From positions 186,001 through 250,000 of the forward strand of contig NZ_QGKL01000029.1 of NCBI RefSeq assembly GCF_003172895.1: DNA of 64,000 bases. Reading direction: 5' to 3'. The notes below the pieces were generated by a model that was not told the DNA's origin, ran no database searches, and saw only the letters and a list, made by a program, of their open reading frames with translations. Below, piece after piece: positions 54,630-63,878 of the stretch. The DNA comes from Leucothrix arctica. Its GTDB lineage: Bacteria; Pseudomonadota; Gammaproteobacteria; Thiotrichales; Thiotrichaceae. Numbering within the stretch: position 1 is the stretch's first letter; each line of letters begins with the position of its first letter. A program made the position numbers and the translations under genes.

Positions 54630-56500
54630 TGCTGATTCAATCATTAAGTGCAAAGAATTTTCGTAAGTATGAGCAGCTTAATATTAATGACTTACCTGAG
54701 AAAGGCGTCATTACTGTTAGTGGCTTAAATGAATCAGGTAAGTCGAGTATTGGTGAGGCAATTTGTTTTGCACTCTTCGGCCGGACATTTAACTTAACTG
54801 GCGAAAGCGCGACAAAATTGATTCGTTGGGATACAGAAGCGACATCAGTGTCATTGGCAATCAGTGACTCAGGGCAAGATTACATCATTGAACGTAGTAT
54901 CGATAGAAATGGGATTAGTGACGCTAAGCTTATTAAAGCTGATACTAAAGTTGCCATTGCAGAAGGTACTGAAGCGACTGACACTGCAATTATTGAACTA
55001 CTTGGTTTTGGATTTAATACGTTTGCAGATTCATTTTACCTAACTGCAAGAGATCTGAGTAACCCAGACCCTGATAGCAGTAGTATTAAGGAAATGGCAG
55101 GTATTGGTGATTACGCACGCATTAGTGACGAACTAACGACGGCGACTATCAAAAACCAACAAAAAATTGATGAGCTCTCCCCTCTTATTAAAGACAAAGA
55201 ACAAGAGCTAGCAGCCATTGATCTTGATGAGACTTGGTTACCCGAGCTTGTCGATACACGCGAAATTGTTGATATTGAAAGTAAGTATAAACAGAACTTC
55301 AATGGCAACTTAGCTGAACTTCCTAGCCTTTATAATGAAAAGCAAAAGAAGCACAAAAGTACTCGCCGTCTATGGAGCTTCCTAAGCATCTGTACGTGGT
55401 TACTATTCCCACTGCTATTGATTGCGGCACTGGCATGGGTTGGTTTTCAGTTCTTCCCTGAATACGTCAGCATGTTATCTGAGCATCCTAAGGTTAGCCC
55501 TTACATGCCAGAAGTTCAAAGCTGGGTTTCTCAGTGGGGCTTTAAGAGCACCATGGGCTTAGTCATCATCACGAGCCTTGTACTATGCTTCAAATGGTTT
55601 ACTGAGCATAAAAAAGAAGCGCAACTGACTGAGGCTAAAGTATTTTCTGACACTATTAGTAAGTCACACGCTCACTCACAGCGCTCTTTAGAAAGCCTGA
55701 CAACATCGCGTCTACGACAGACACTACAAGGTAAGATCCAAGCGCAGTCTGCTTTATTAGCGCCACCACAAGACGATACGCCTCATATTTCGCAACTTGC
55801 TGAAAAGTGCCAGACATTTACTGCTGATACGGGTGACATCGAAAATACGGTTGTACGTCTACGCGACACGCTAGATAAGCAAATACAAGAGTTAAGCACT
55901 TTGTGTGAGCCGCTAGATGAGCAAATAGGCAGCGAGAAGGTTCGTTCTGACCAAGCCGGCGCTATTCGCTCTAGGCTTCAAATACTCCAAGCTGAAGCAA
56001 CAGATAACCAGTCTCAAATCAAAACACAGAAAACAGGTGTGCAGTTATTACAACGTGCATCTGATGCTCTGATTAGCGACTTCAATGCGTCTATTACTAG
56101 CCGTACAGACGAAACAATGCCGCTGTTTACTGAGAATCGTTACAAGCAAATTAAGATTGATAAGCGCTTATCAGTTCAGGTTTATTCAGACGAAAAAATG
56201 GACTGGATTGACTTTGATGAGTTATCGTCAGGAACACAGCGTCAGATCTTATTGGCCGTGCGTATTGCGATGTCTGAGCAGCTAGCGAAGAACACTGACA
56301 ATAATCATCAGTTTATATTCTTAGATGAGCCGTTTACTTACTTTGATCAAGATCGAACGAAGGCTGCGTTAGAAGCACTGCCTCACCTAAATGAAACGAC
56401 CTGCCAAGTTTGGATTGTCGCACAAGAGTTCCCTGAGGAATCTTATACCGACAAATCCATTCCATGCCCTGAAACAGGTCAACGCGTTCTGGATGTATAA
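54629..56500 (+). CDS. SbcC/YhaN-like ABC ATPase with two membrane spans at the hinge
   Basis: 623 residues. N-terminal SMC-type half with Walker A GLNESGKSS (32-40) and IERSIDRNG; a short coiled coil; two membrane spans (about 250-274 and 305-323) where SbcC/Rad50 has its zinc hook; a second coiled coil (about 325-500), then the C-terminal half with signature ELSSGTQRQI and Walker B FIFLDEPFTYFD. It is far shorter than SbcC (about 1050). B. subtilis YhaN also combines this fold with membrane segments, but its nuclease partner YhaO has no counterpart here. Possibly a membrane-bound DNA or chromosome factor; function unknown. Confidence 0.85.
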   Translation: MLIQSLSAKNFRKYEQLNINDLPEKGVITVSGLNESGKSSIGEAICFALFGRTFNLTGESATKLIRWDTEATSVSLAISDSGQDYIIERSIDRNGISDAKLIKADTKVAIAEGTEATDTAIIELLGFGFNTFADSFYLTARDLSNPDPDSSSIKEMAGIGDYARISDELTTATIKNQQKIDELSPLIKDKEQELAAIDLDETWLPELVDTREIVDIESKYKQNFNGNLAELPSLYNEKQKKHKSTRRLWSFLSICTWLLFPLLLIAALAWVGFQFFPEYVSMLSEHPKVSPYMPEVQSWVSQWGFKSTMGLVIITSLVLCFKWFTEHKKEAQLTEAKVFSDTISKSHAHSQRSLESLTTSRLRQTLQGKIQAQSALLAPPQDDTPHISQLAEKCQTFTADTGDIENTVVRLRDTLDKQIQELSTLCEPLDEQIGSEKVRSDQAGAIRSRLQILQAEATDNQSQIKTQKTGVQLLQRASDALISDFNASITSRTDETMPLFTENRYKQIKIDKRLSVQVYSDEKMDWIDFDELSSGTQRQILLAVRIAMSEQLAKNTDNNHQFIFLDEPFTYFDQDRTKAALEALPHLNETTCQVWIVAQEFPEESYTDKSIPCPETGQRVLDV

Positions 56501-56525
56501 CTAGAGCGTTGTAACGGCTGGGGTT

Positions 56526-57554
56526 TTAAGAAACCTCAGCCACTCTTAACGTCGCTTTCAATCGTTCTGCATCAAGATGCCTACCAATGATCTGTAAACG
56601 AGTGCTACGCACTTCACCTTCAGCCCAGCGGCGATCATAGCTACGGTCAATTCTTGACCCGACACCTTGCACCACTTGGCGCATCATCTTATTCGGCAAT
56701 TCAGCAAAGCCTTTCGTTCTATATACATCCTGCTCGCGAATCAACATCTGTAAGCGACTCACTAACAAATCACTATCCACACATCCCATTTCTATCATCA
56801 CAGAATCAAAGCCATTACTTACCTGGTCTTCATCAATCTGAATTTTATCGATACCTACTTTCTTGTTAGAACTGCAGTCCCGATTAAACAATAAGTCTGG
56901 GTTTACCAAGCCGTGCTGCATTGTAATGATTTCAGGATCATGACTTAGCAAGGCTCTTAGCTTCTCTGGCAGCTTCTTACGAATTACTGAAAATACTAAA
57001 TCGGTTTTACTAATCAATACCACATCAGCAATGTCGAGCTGAGCTTGATATAAAAACTGTAAGTCTGGATCAATCACCTTGCCAATTCGACCAGAAGTAC
57101 TACTGTAACGCCCTTCTGACAATGCTGGACCATCTGCAACGGTTATTACCGAATCAATCGTAAAGTGATCAACTAAGTCATCCGAGTTTAAGCGACGGAT
57201 AAACGAGATCGGCAATACCGTGCCTGGCGTCTCAATCATCACGTGATCAATATCGTCACTGCGCTGTGCCAGCTCTTTCATCATATGGGTAAAGTCATGC
57301 TGTACAGCACAACATAAGTTGCCATTACTCAACTTATAAATACGATTACCTAGAGGGAGTCTTTGAACGTCCTCCACAGCGTCGAAGTCCGTACCACGAA
57401 GAATTTCAGAATCAATACTACTTTCAAGCGGAACACTAACGACCACTGCTACGCGTCGTCCTGTCGCTTGCTTTAGTACACTAGACAACAAAGTTGTCTT
57501 TCCACTACCCAAGAACCCTGTCACGAGGGTTGTGGGGATTTTTTGCTTATTCAT
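56526..57554 (-). CDS. COG0523 (CobW-like) GTPase with altered metal motif
   Basis: 342 residues. Walker A GFLGSGKT (13-20), TPGTVLPISF in place of the usual ETTGxAxP, and SKTDL as the base-recognition motif; a C-terminal CobW domain (about 235-335) ends in RLQIIGRHLD. The family metal site CxCC is changed to NLCC (Asn79, Cys81, Cys82), and switch I lacks the usual N-E-F-G. COG0523 proteins are metal chaperones (Zn, Co, Ni). The changes suggest altered or weaker metal handling. Single gene, convergent with the ATPase gene. Confidence 0.88.
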   Translation of the reverse strand: MNKQKIPTTLVTGFLGSGKTTLLSSVLKQATGRRVAVVVSVPLESSIDSEILRGTDFDAVEDVQRLPLGNRIYKLSNGNLCCAVQHDFTHMMKELAQRSDDIDHVMIETPGTVLPISFIRRLNSDDLVDHFTIDSVITVADGPALSEGRYSSTSGRIGKVIDPDLQFLYQAQLDIADVVLISKTDLVFSVIRKKLPEKLRALLSHDPEIITMQHGLVNPDLLFNRDCSSNKKVGIDKIQIDEDQVSNGFDSVMIEMGCVDSDLLVSRLQMLIREQDVYRTKGFAELPNKMMRQVVQGVGSRIDRSYDRRWAEGEVRSTRLQIIGRHLDAERLKATLRVAEVS

Positions 57555-57753
57555 TATATTTATTAGCCCCTTTTTTGGAATCTTTGCTACCTTATTGTCC
57601 CCATAAGCGCAAAGTATTCATGCATTTATCGTACCATAGCTCTATCACCCTGCACAGGTAAGACAACAACAAGTTACTGCCAGTTCAAAGCCTCTCAAAA
57701 TATAAATGCGCCTATGCTAAGCTCGCTGTCTAACTTTCAAGATGAGACACACC

Positions 57754-58104
57754 ATGAGCACAGAGCAGTTTTTAGACAAGCTTCGCAATGAACCTAACTC
57801 AATCGACTTTGAAGATACGATGGCCGCTATCGAAGCGGGCTATGAATTCTCACCAACCGCATTCAAAAATGGTGATGTTGAGAATGAAGCGAACCAAAAT
57901 AATGGCTCATGCAAGATTTTTTCATACGCTCAATTACAGGCGCTGAACGCTGATGAGACTTTGGCATGTTTTGGTCGTTATTATCGCGATGATGTATTAA
58001 AGCACCCTGACGGTGCTGATCACGGCAACATTCGTAACTTCATGCAATATGGATGGATTGGCGTAGAGTTTAGTGACTCAGCACTAACGCCTAAGAAAGC
58101 TTAA
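57754..58104 (+). CDS. HopJ family protein
   Basis: 116 residues from the ATG at 57754. The whole chain matches the HopJ type III effector-like family: MAAIEAGYEFSPTAFKNGDVENEANQNNGSCKIFSYAQLQ (in part), ACFGRYYRDDVLKHPDGADHGNIRNFM and GWIGVEF. Despite the name, the family is widespread in bacteria with no type III secretion; none is seen here. Likely a small cytoplasmic protein of unknown function. Confidence 0.9.
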   Translation: MSTEQFLDKLRNEPNSIDFEDTMAAIEAGYEFSPTAFKNGDVENEANQNNGSCKIFSYAQLQALNADETLACFGRYYRDDVLKHPDGADHGNIRNFMQYGWIGVEFSDSALTPKKA

Positions 58105-58108
58105 AAAC

Positions 58109-58151
58109 AAGTCCATGCGGGGGATCAAAAGCGGTCTCCCGCCGGACTTTT
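58109..58151 (+). terminator. Probable terminator after hopJ
   Basis: AAGTCC plus GCGGG (58109-58121) pair with CCCGC plus GGACTT (58138-58149), with a small internal bulge and a 16-base loop, then TTTTA. The T-run is short, so efficiency is uncertain. Confidence 0.6.
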
Positions 58152-58498
58152 AGTGTAGCTACACAATGATGGATCTGCGGATACCCAAATCATAAGCTAA
58201 CTAGTCGCACAAGCAATAACAGCTCGCTCAAATGCTTAACTAATACATACCAAAATTCTGTCAATAACTCAAATAAATCAGATGATTGGCAGTTTTTGAA
58301 GCTACTTTTCACCAATTAACTAATACCTCACGACGTCTACCAATTATCCGCTTCAAAACCGACCATCATTCACTTGGTCATCATTTTCATCTCGTTAAGC
58401 CAGCATTAAAGTGCAGTGCTAATTTAAAGGCGGATACTTAGCGCTGTACTCGTACATTCTAATTAAAATAATTTCACACAACTTTGGAGTCATCCCCC
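58152..58498 (+). other. Upstream region of the Pel-like genes
   Basis: 347 bases with no gene. It contains a perfect 12-base palindrome GTGTAGCTACAC at 58153-58164, about 335 bases before the PelA-like start, a candidate regulator site. The rest is AT-rich. A promoter must lie here, but I cannot place it. Confidence 0.4.
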
Positions 58499-59647
58499 GT
58501 GACTATATCCCTGAACAAAGCCCTCTGGGCTGTCTTTTTATTGCTAACGTTTACTGCTGCAAATGCTGCACGTGTAGATTCGCGAAAAAGTACTGCCGTA
58601 TTTTATGGCCCCAACTTGCCTACTGACGTTCTATCGCAGTTCAGCCGCATTATTGTGGAAGCTGACAACGTAAAAAGACATGAGCTTGATGAGTTACGCG
58701 CAAACGGTGGTGATGTCTTTGCTTATTTAAGTGTTGGTGAAGTGTCCCCTACTCGTAAATGGTTCGACAAGATTCAACCTTCATGGGTATTAGGTGATAA
58801 CCGAGTGTGGGACAGCAAAGTCATGGACCTTCATTCTCCTGGCTGGCAGAAATTTATGATGGAAAGCATTGTTGACCCGCTTTGGGAAGCTGGTTACCGA
58901 GGTCTTTTTCTCGACACTATGGATAGCTTCAAGCTATTTGCAAAGAACGAGCGCCAAGAGCGCGAACAAGTTCAGGCACTTGTGTCATTGCTTCAGGCAA
59001 TTCATAAGCGCTACCCAGAAATGCGCTTTATCGCTAACCGTGGTTTTGAAGTATTGCCTTCTATTGGCTACTTACTCGAAGCGGTTGCTGCAGAGTCTTT
59101 ATTTGAAAGCTGGGATAACGGCCTAAAAGTGTACCGTGAAACCAAAAGTGAAGACCAAGATTGGCTATTAGATCAACTTCACCAAGTCAAAGCTAAGCTA
59201 CCTGTCGATATCATCATCATTGACTATGTTGAACCGCAAAAGCGCGATAAAGCTGAGAAAGTTGCTAGCCGAATCACTAAGGAAGGTTTTATTCCTTGGA
59301 TCTCAATCCCTGCCCTCGACATGGTCGGCGTTGGTGACTTTCAACCACAGCTCAAAACTTACCTACTACTGACTGATAGCAAAACAGAAAGCCATCACCC
59401 GCTTGAGCTAAATAAGTACAGCAGACTTCAGCGTGACTTAGCCGCTGATGGTTTGAAACTTGAAGTTCACGACATTCAGTCTGGCATGCCAACTGGCCAC
59501 TTAATTGGTCGCTACCTTGGCATCATAACTGCTCAGCCTTTTAATGAGCAATTCAGTATTTATCAGAACTGGTTACGTCGCCAACAGCATGAAGGAATCA
59601 ACATCCAAGTGCTTAACGCTGACGCAGCAATACCTTCAGGGTCTTAA
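58499..59647 (+). CDS. PelA-like glycoside hydrolase, hydrolase part only
   Basis: 382 residues from the GTG at 58499 (GGAG nine bases upstream), with a signal peptide ending TAANAARV. Residues about 30-270 form the TIM-barrel endo-hydrolase domain of PelA (GH166/GH114-like), with GGDVFAYLSVGEVSP, YRGLFLDTMDSF and AAESLFESWD. A further 110 residues match the start of PelA's second domain (GHLIGRYLGIITAQPFNEQF). P. aeruginosa PelA has about 950 residues; the deacetylase and C-terminal regions are absent. Here it should cut or process the Pel-type polysaccharide in the periplasm. A stop two bases before the next gene suggests design, not decay. Confidence 0.8.
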   Translation: MTISLNKALWAVFLLLTFTAANAARVDSRKSTAVFYGPNLPTDVLSQFSRIIVEADNVKRHELDELRANGGDVFAYLSVGEVSPTRKWFDKIQPSWVLGDNRVWDSKVMDLHSPGWQKFMMESIVDPLWEAGYRGLFLDTMDSFKLFAKNERQEREQVQALVSLLQAIHKRYPEMRFIANRGFEVLPSIGYLLEAVAAESLFESWDNGLKVYRETKSEDQDWLLDQLHQVKAKLPVDIIIIDYVEPQKRDKAEKVASRITKEGFIPWISIPALDMVGVGDFQPQLKTYLLLTDSKTESHHPLELNKYSRLQRDLAADGLKLEVHDIQSGMPTGHLIGRYLGIITAQPFNEQFSIYQNWLRRQQHEGINIQVLNADAAIPSGS

Positions 59648-59649
59648 AC

Positions 59650-62600
59650 ATGAAACAAGTCGACTCTCAAACTAAACTATTTAACCTGCCTATTCTGCTA
59701 CTTATTACTGTAGTGCTTATTGGTTTTTTCGTTTTACTATTTCCTTGGAAAAGTGCCTCTTTTCTTGGGGATCAAGACTCGGCTGCGCTAAAAGAACAGT
59801 TTTCTAGCCGACTTCAAGCTGAGTACCATCAGCTACTACGTAACCCTGATGCCGACAATCAAGATGTGCTGACACTTGCACAATCTATGACGAAAAAAGG
59901 TTTATGGGAGAAGTCACGTAGCCTGATAAGTGAACGACTTAATGTTTCAATACTCTCAAGCAGCCAAAAGAAACAGCTGGCTACAATTGAACTACGTAAC
60001 TATTTAGACGCCTACTATACTGCTTCAGCGTCAGGTGATAACCCAGACGAGCAGCGAATAGATGTACGTCAGCACCTACAGTTGCTTGAAGACTACCAAA
60101 ACCTAAAACCTAAAGAGCTAAAAGCACTTGCTGAGGCAAGCACAAACTTTGGTCTCCTACCTCAAGCCGTTAAAATCTATCAGCGCTTAGCTGAAATCGA
60201 TACAGAAAACCGTGCGGAATGGCTAGCAGAAGCGGGACGCTGGGCTGGACATGCAGGTGATCCTATTAGCTCTGCGGCAGCCTTTAAAGAGGCCAGTGAA
60301 ATCAGTCAAGGTACAGGCCGTTTTAATGTTTATACCTATGCTTGGTTGAAAGCTGCAAGTAAAGCTGGGCAAAAGCAGGAAATTAAAGACTTTTTAACCG
60401 AGACTCGTTATCAGTTACCACAAGCACCAGAGGCATTGGAAGCACTTGCAACTGCAAGTCTAGAAGCTGGTATTCCTGAAAGCGCGAGTGATTTATTTGC
60501 TCACTTAGCAAAACGAGATACACCAGACAAAGCTCAGCGCTGGTTAGAAAAAGCGGCACATTGGGCAGCGGAAACTGAGTCATATGACAACGCTAGTCAC
60601 TACTTGAAGCAAGCGGTAGCACTCGCGTCTACACCATCAAGTAAGTGGGCGATCAACCAGCGACTTATCGAAGTCTATATAAAGGACAAGCGACAAGATC
60701 TAGCACTAGACATCATCAAGCCATTAATTGAGTCAAACCCAAGCAATACTGGTCTTGTTAGAAAAGGTGTTGAGATTGCAGTACTAGAAAAAGAACTAGG
60801 ACTTGCACGTGCCTGGAACAAAGTTCACTTAGAGCGCGAGCCAAACTCCACTAAGGCGCTATTGAGCCAGACAGACATTGAAACGCTTGATGAGAACTTT
60901 GTTGAAGCGAGTAGCTTTATCAAACGCGTCATTAAACTAAACCCAAAGAACTTAGAGTTCCGTGAGCGCTGGGCCTACCTTGAAGAAGTGCAAGGTAACG
61001 ACGCACTGGCTTTACAGCTTTGGCAGTGGATGAATCAACAGAAAAGTAGTGACAAATATCAGAAGCAAGTCATTCGCTTGGCGCAAGCAAACATGGACGG
61101 CGAGGGTTTAAAGATATTGATGGACCTTGCTCGTCAGCAACCGCTACCGACTCAAACCGTGAATGATATTTTCTTTTACTTAACAAAGAATGGCCAAAAA
61201 ACTCAAGGCGTTAATTTTATTAGCGACTACTCAGCTCAACACGGCCCTATACGTGAGCTATTAGAAACTCTTGCTAATTGGCTTGGCTCTGAAAAGAAGT
61301 ACGCTCAAGCAATCACTATATGGAAGCAGTTAGAGCAGAGCTTTGGCAATAGCACGAAATATAGCCTACACAGATTTGAACTTCATTGGGCGCTAGGCCA
61401 AAAGGAACAAGCACTCACGCTTTGGAAAAACCACCAGACCGACTGGTTAGCAATTGCAAAACCTTCACAAGTTGCAATCATGGCTGACCTTGCTTGGAGC
61501 TATGAGCAAAATACTGCTGCGCTTTCATATTATCAGCGACTAATTAAAGCATCAGACAAGAGCAAGATTAAAGAACGTGTGCTTTATCACACACGTATTT
61601 CTTTGCTGTATGGCAAGCTAAACCAATCACAAGCAGCGATTAAAGCCGTACGACTTGGCTTTATGGAAACATCTGATGTTGACTTGATGCTTAGTGGCTT
61701 GCAGCTTACCTTTGATGCAAAAGACTTCCGAGGTTTCACTCAGCTATTAACGCTATCTAAAGAACAGTCTTCACGCTTTGCAAAGAAGCCTCGCTACTGG
61801 TTATTACAAGCGGCATTCGCGAATCAACAAAAGCGCTATGCGGATGCGGGTGCTTTATACCAAAAAGTCTTAGCACTTAATCCTAACTCTAAAGATGCGC
61901 TAGATGGTATTCGTGGCATCAATGTTGTTATGGCGGATGCGAAGAAACAAGCCGTGCTAAAGAAAGTATTGGCGATGCAGCAAGCTTTTGATAAGAAAGA
62001 CTACTTATTATTAGGCAAGCTTCTTAACACTGCTGACAGTAATCCTGCTGAGTTTCACACGATCCCTCAATACTGGTCTATCAAGAGCCAATTTAGTTAT
62101 CAGCAGAAGCAATACCAACAGGCGCTTAACCACTACAAACAGTTACTGTCGTTACAACCTGACTCTATCTCAGCGAAGCAAGGCATCATCTTGAGCCTGA
62201 CTCAGATGAAAAACTTTACTGCGCTTAAGCAAGTGTTGGCTCATTGGCAATCGCTTGCCGAGAGTAACTATGACCTTTGGCCTAACTATGCCATTGCTTA
62301 TCAAGCGATGGGCGATTACCAAGCGAGTCTTAAATGGTTTGAGATGGCTAGCATCAAGCACCCTGAAAACTACACCATGTTGCTTAGTTATGCAGAGTCT
62401 CTAGATAAGCTAGGCCAACCAGCTAAAGCTAACCAAGTGCGTACTGCTGGCGTTAAGCAGCTTCAATTGAAACTGACCTCAGGCACGTTTACTCAAGATG
62501 AGCGCAGAGAAGCTCTATTCCAATACTTAAGTGCATTACAAAAGGTAGGTACTCAAGCTCAGTTTGATAGCGTATATGCTCAGCTAGACCGTGCTACAAG

Positions 62601-63867
62601 AAGCCAAGCAGATAAAGACCGCATGAATGAAATTGCGATCTCTTGGGCCTTAGACAAAAACAACCTAACTCAACTTAAGCGACTACTCGCACGCGCTGAT
62701 ACACAGCAAATGAAAAAGCCATTATGGATGCAACTTGCTATCGCTCTTAAGTTGAAAGATAAAAAGTCACTAGCTGCGATTTTAAAGAGCCGTGCTAATG
62801 AGCTGTCGACGAGTGACCGCGTTAGCGCACTGATCGCACTGGAGAGACAGAACGAAGCATTTAATGTTGCTAAGCACGCAATGACAGCAGGAAAAACTCA
62901 AAAAGAGCGTGATATCGCTAGGAAAATAGCACTGTCACTGGCTAATGGCCGTGTCTCTGAGTTCGTTGCAGCTTACAACGCTAAGCGTATTGGTGAGCTA
63001 TCAGTTAATGAGCAAAGCTTAGAATACAAACAAGGTATGGGTAAGAATGACCTACCCTTTGCTTGGGACATTAAACTTAAGAAAGCTCAGTTAAGCGATA
63101 ACTCTATTGCAGGTAGTGACATCGATGAAAAAGATGTTTCTGTTGGTTTTGAGTGGAAGGATACCACCGATCAGGTGAATGCCAGACTTGGTATCTACGA
63201 CAACGGTGATGACACTCAAGCTTATGGTAATTTAAGGTATCAGAAGCAGTTGAACGATACGTTTAGTGCTAGTGCTGAGTATGGTTACAAAGAGACACCC
63301 AGTGAAAACTCATACCTCAGACAGTACGGACGTAGAGACCGCTTTAAAGTAGATGTTAATGCAAAGATTGGAGATAACAAAACAGCCCAACTTTCAGTGT
63401 GGCAGCATGAGTTTAACCGAACTGACAACGGTAAATACTTAGCCAGTGGAAAGGGTGCAAGAGCAGCAGTTGTACACCGTCAAAATACCTTAAATGGTCA
63501 ATGGTACGGTGGCGTGCAGGGTACATTGCAAAGCAATGATAATGCATCGGATGTTAGCTCAAGCAACGCCCTTTCAGAATCTACACAGAGTGTTGAATTA
63601 ATTGCAGGCTTTAACCATGGTACCCCAGGTCAAGGCATAGCAGGAAAATCAGAACTTTCTTACAGTGGTTCTGTTGCTTTAGGTCATGAATGGCCTACAG
63701 GACAGATTAAGGCACATGCTGAAGCTGCAGTAAGTAAGGACTTATTTGATAATGATGAATTAAGTCTAGCGGTGTTTTATGACAAAGGCACTGAGAGCGA
63801 TTCAGAAGATAAAGGTTTGTTATTGAAGTACAGGAAGTTCCTCGACTTCCCAGTAACCCAAAAATAA
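59650..63867 (+). CDS. pelB: PelB-like TPR scaffold and outer-membrane porin
   Basis: 1405 residues: N-terminal span (about 14-32), a long periplasmic stack of TPR repeats (about 45-1110, e.g. YADAGALYQKVLALNPNSKDALDGI-type units), then about 290 C-terminal residues of beta-strands forming a porin (FAWDIKLKKAQLSDNS to FYDKGTESDSEDKGLLLKYRKF). It matches PelB, the outer-membrane export pore for Pel, whose TPRs bind PelA; P. aeruginosa PelB has 1193 residues, so this is longer in the TPR region. It starts two bases after the PelA-like stop, a clear operon. Confidence 0.88.
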   Translation: MKQVDSQTKLFNLPILLLITVVLIGFFVLLFPWKSASFLGDQDSAALKEQFSSRLQAEYHQLLRNPDADNQDVLTLAQSMTKKGLWEKSRSLISERLNVSILSSSQKKQLATIELRNYLDAYYTASASGDNPDEQRIDVRQHLQLLEDYQNLKPKELKALAEASTNFGLLPQAVKIYQRLAEIDTENRAEWLAEAGRWAGHAGDPISSAAAFKEASEISQGTGRFNVYTYAWLKAASKAGQKQEIKDFLTETRYQLPQAPEALEALATASLEAGIPESASDLFAHLAKRDTPDKAQRWLEKAAHWAAETESYDNASHYLKQAVALASTPSSKWAINQRLIEVYIKDKRQDLALDIIKPLIESNPSNTGLVRKGVEIAVLEKELGLARAWNKVHLEREPNSTKALLSQTDIETLDENFVEASSFIKRVIKLNPKNLEFRERWAYLEEVQGNDALALQLWQWMNQQKSSDKYQKQVIRLAQANMDGEGLKILMDLARQQPLPTQTVNDIFFYLTKNGQKTQGVNFISDYSAQHGPIRELLETLANWLGSEKKYAQAITIWKQLEQSFGNSTKYSLHRFELHWALGQKEQALTLWKNHQTDWLAIAKPSQVAIMADLAWSYEQNTAALSYYQRLIKASDKSKIKERVLYHTRISLLYGKLNQSQAAIKAVRLGFMETSDVDLMLSGLQLTFDAKDFRGFTQLLTLSKEQSSRFAKKPRYWLLQAAFANQQKRYADAGALYQKVLALNPNSKDALDGIRGINVVMADAKKQAVLKKVLAMQQAFDKKDYLLLGKLLNTADSNPAEFHTIPQYWSIKSQFSYQQKQYQQALNHYKQLLSLQPDSISAKQGIILSLTQMKNFTALKQVLAHWQSLAESNYDLWPNYAIAYQAMGDYQASLKWFEMASIKHPENYTMLLSYAESLDKLGQPAKANQVRTAGVKQLQLKLTSGTFTQDERREALFQYLSALQKVGTQAQFDSVYAQLDRATRSQADKDRMNEIAISWALDKNNLTQLKRLLARADTQQMKKPLWMQLAIALKLKDKKSLAAILKSRANELSTSDRVSALIALERQNEAFNVAKHAMTAGKTQKERDIARKIALSLANGRVSEFVAAYNAKRIGELSVNEQSLEYKQGMGKNDLPFAWDIKLKKAQLSDNSIAGSDIDEKDVSVGFEWKDTTDQVNARLGIYDNGDDTQAYGNLRYQKQLNDTFSASAEYGYKETPSENSYLRQYGRRDRFKVDVNAKIGDNKTAQLSVWQHEFNRTDNGKYLASGKGARAAVVHRQNTLNGQWYGGVQGTLQSNDNASDVSSSNALSESTQSVELIAGFNHGTPGQGIAGKSELSYSGSVALGHEWPTGQIKAHAEAAVSKDLFDNDELSLAVFYDKGTESDSEDKGLLLKYRKFLDFPVTQK

Positions 63868-63878
63868 AGATAAACAAA

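Noticed and set aside
54450-54653. Frames opposite the small gene before the SbcC-like ATPase
   Set aside because: The plus-strand gene has a ribosome site and overlaps the ATPase start (TAATG), which the antisense frames cannot explain.
57754-58104. Type III secretion effector
   Set aside because: The HopJ family name is historical. The family is widespread in non-pathogens and no secretion genes, chaperone or hrp-type promoter is seen.
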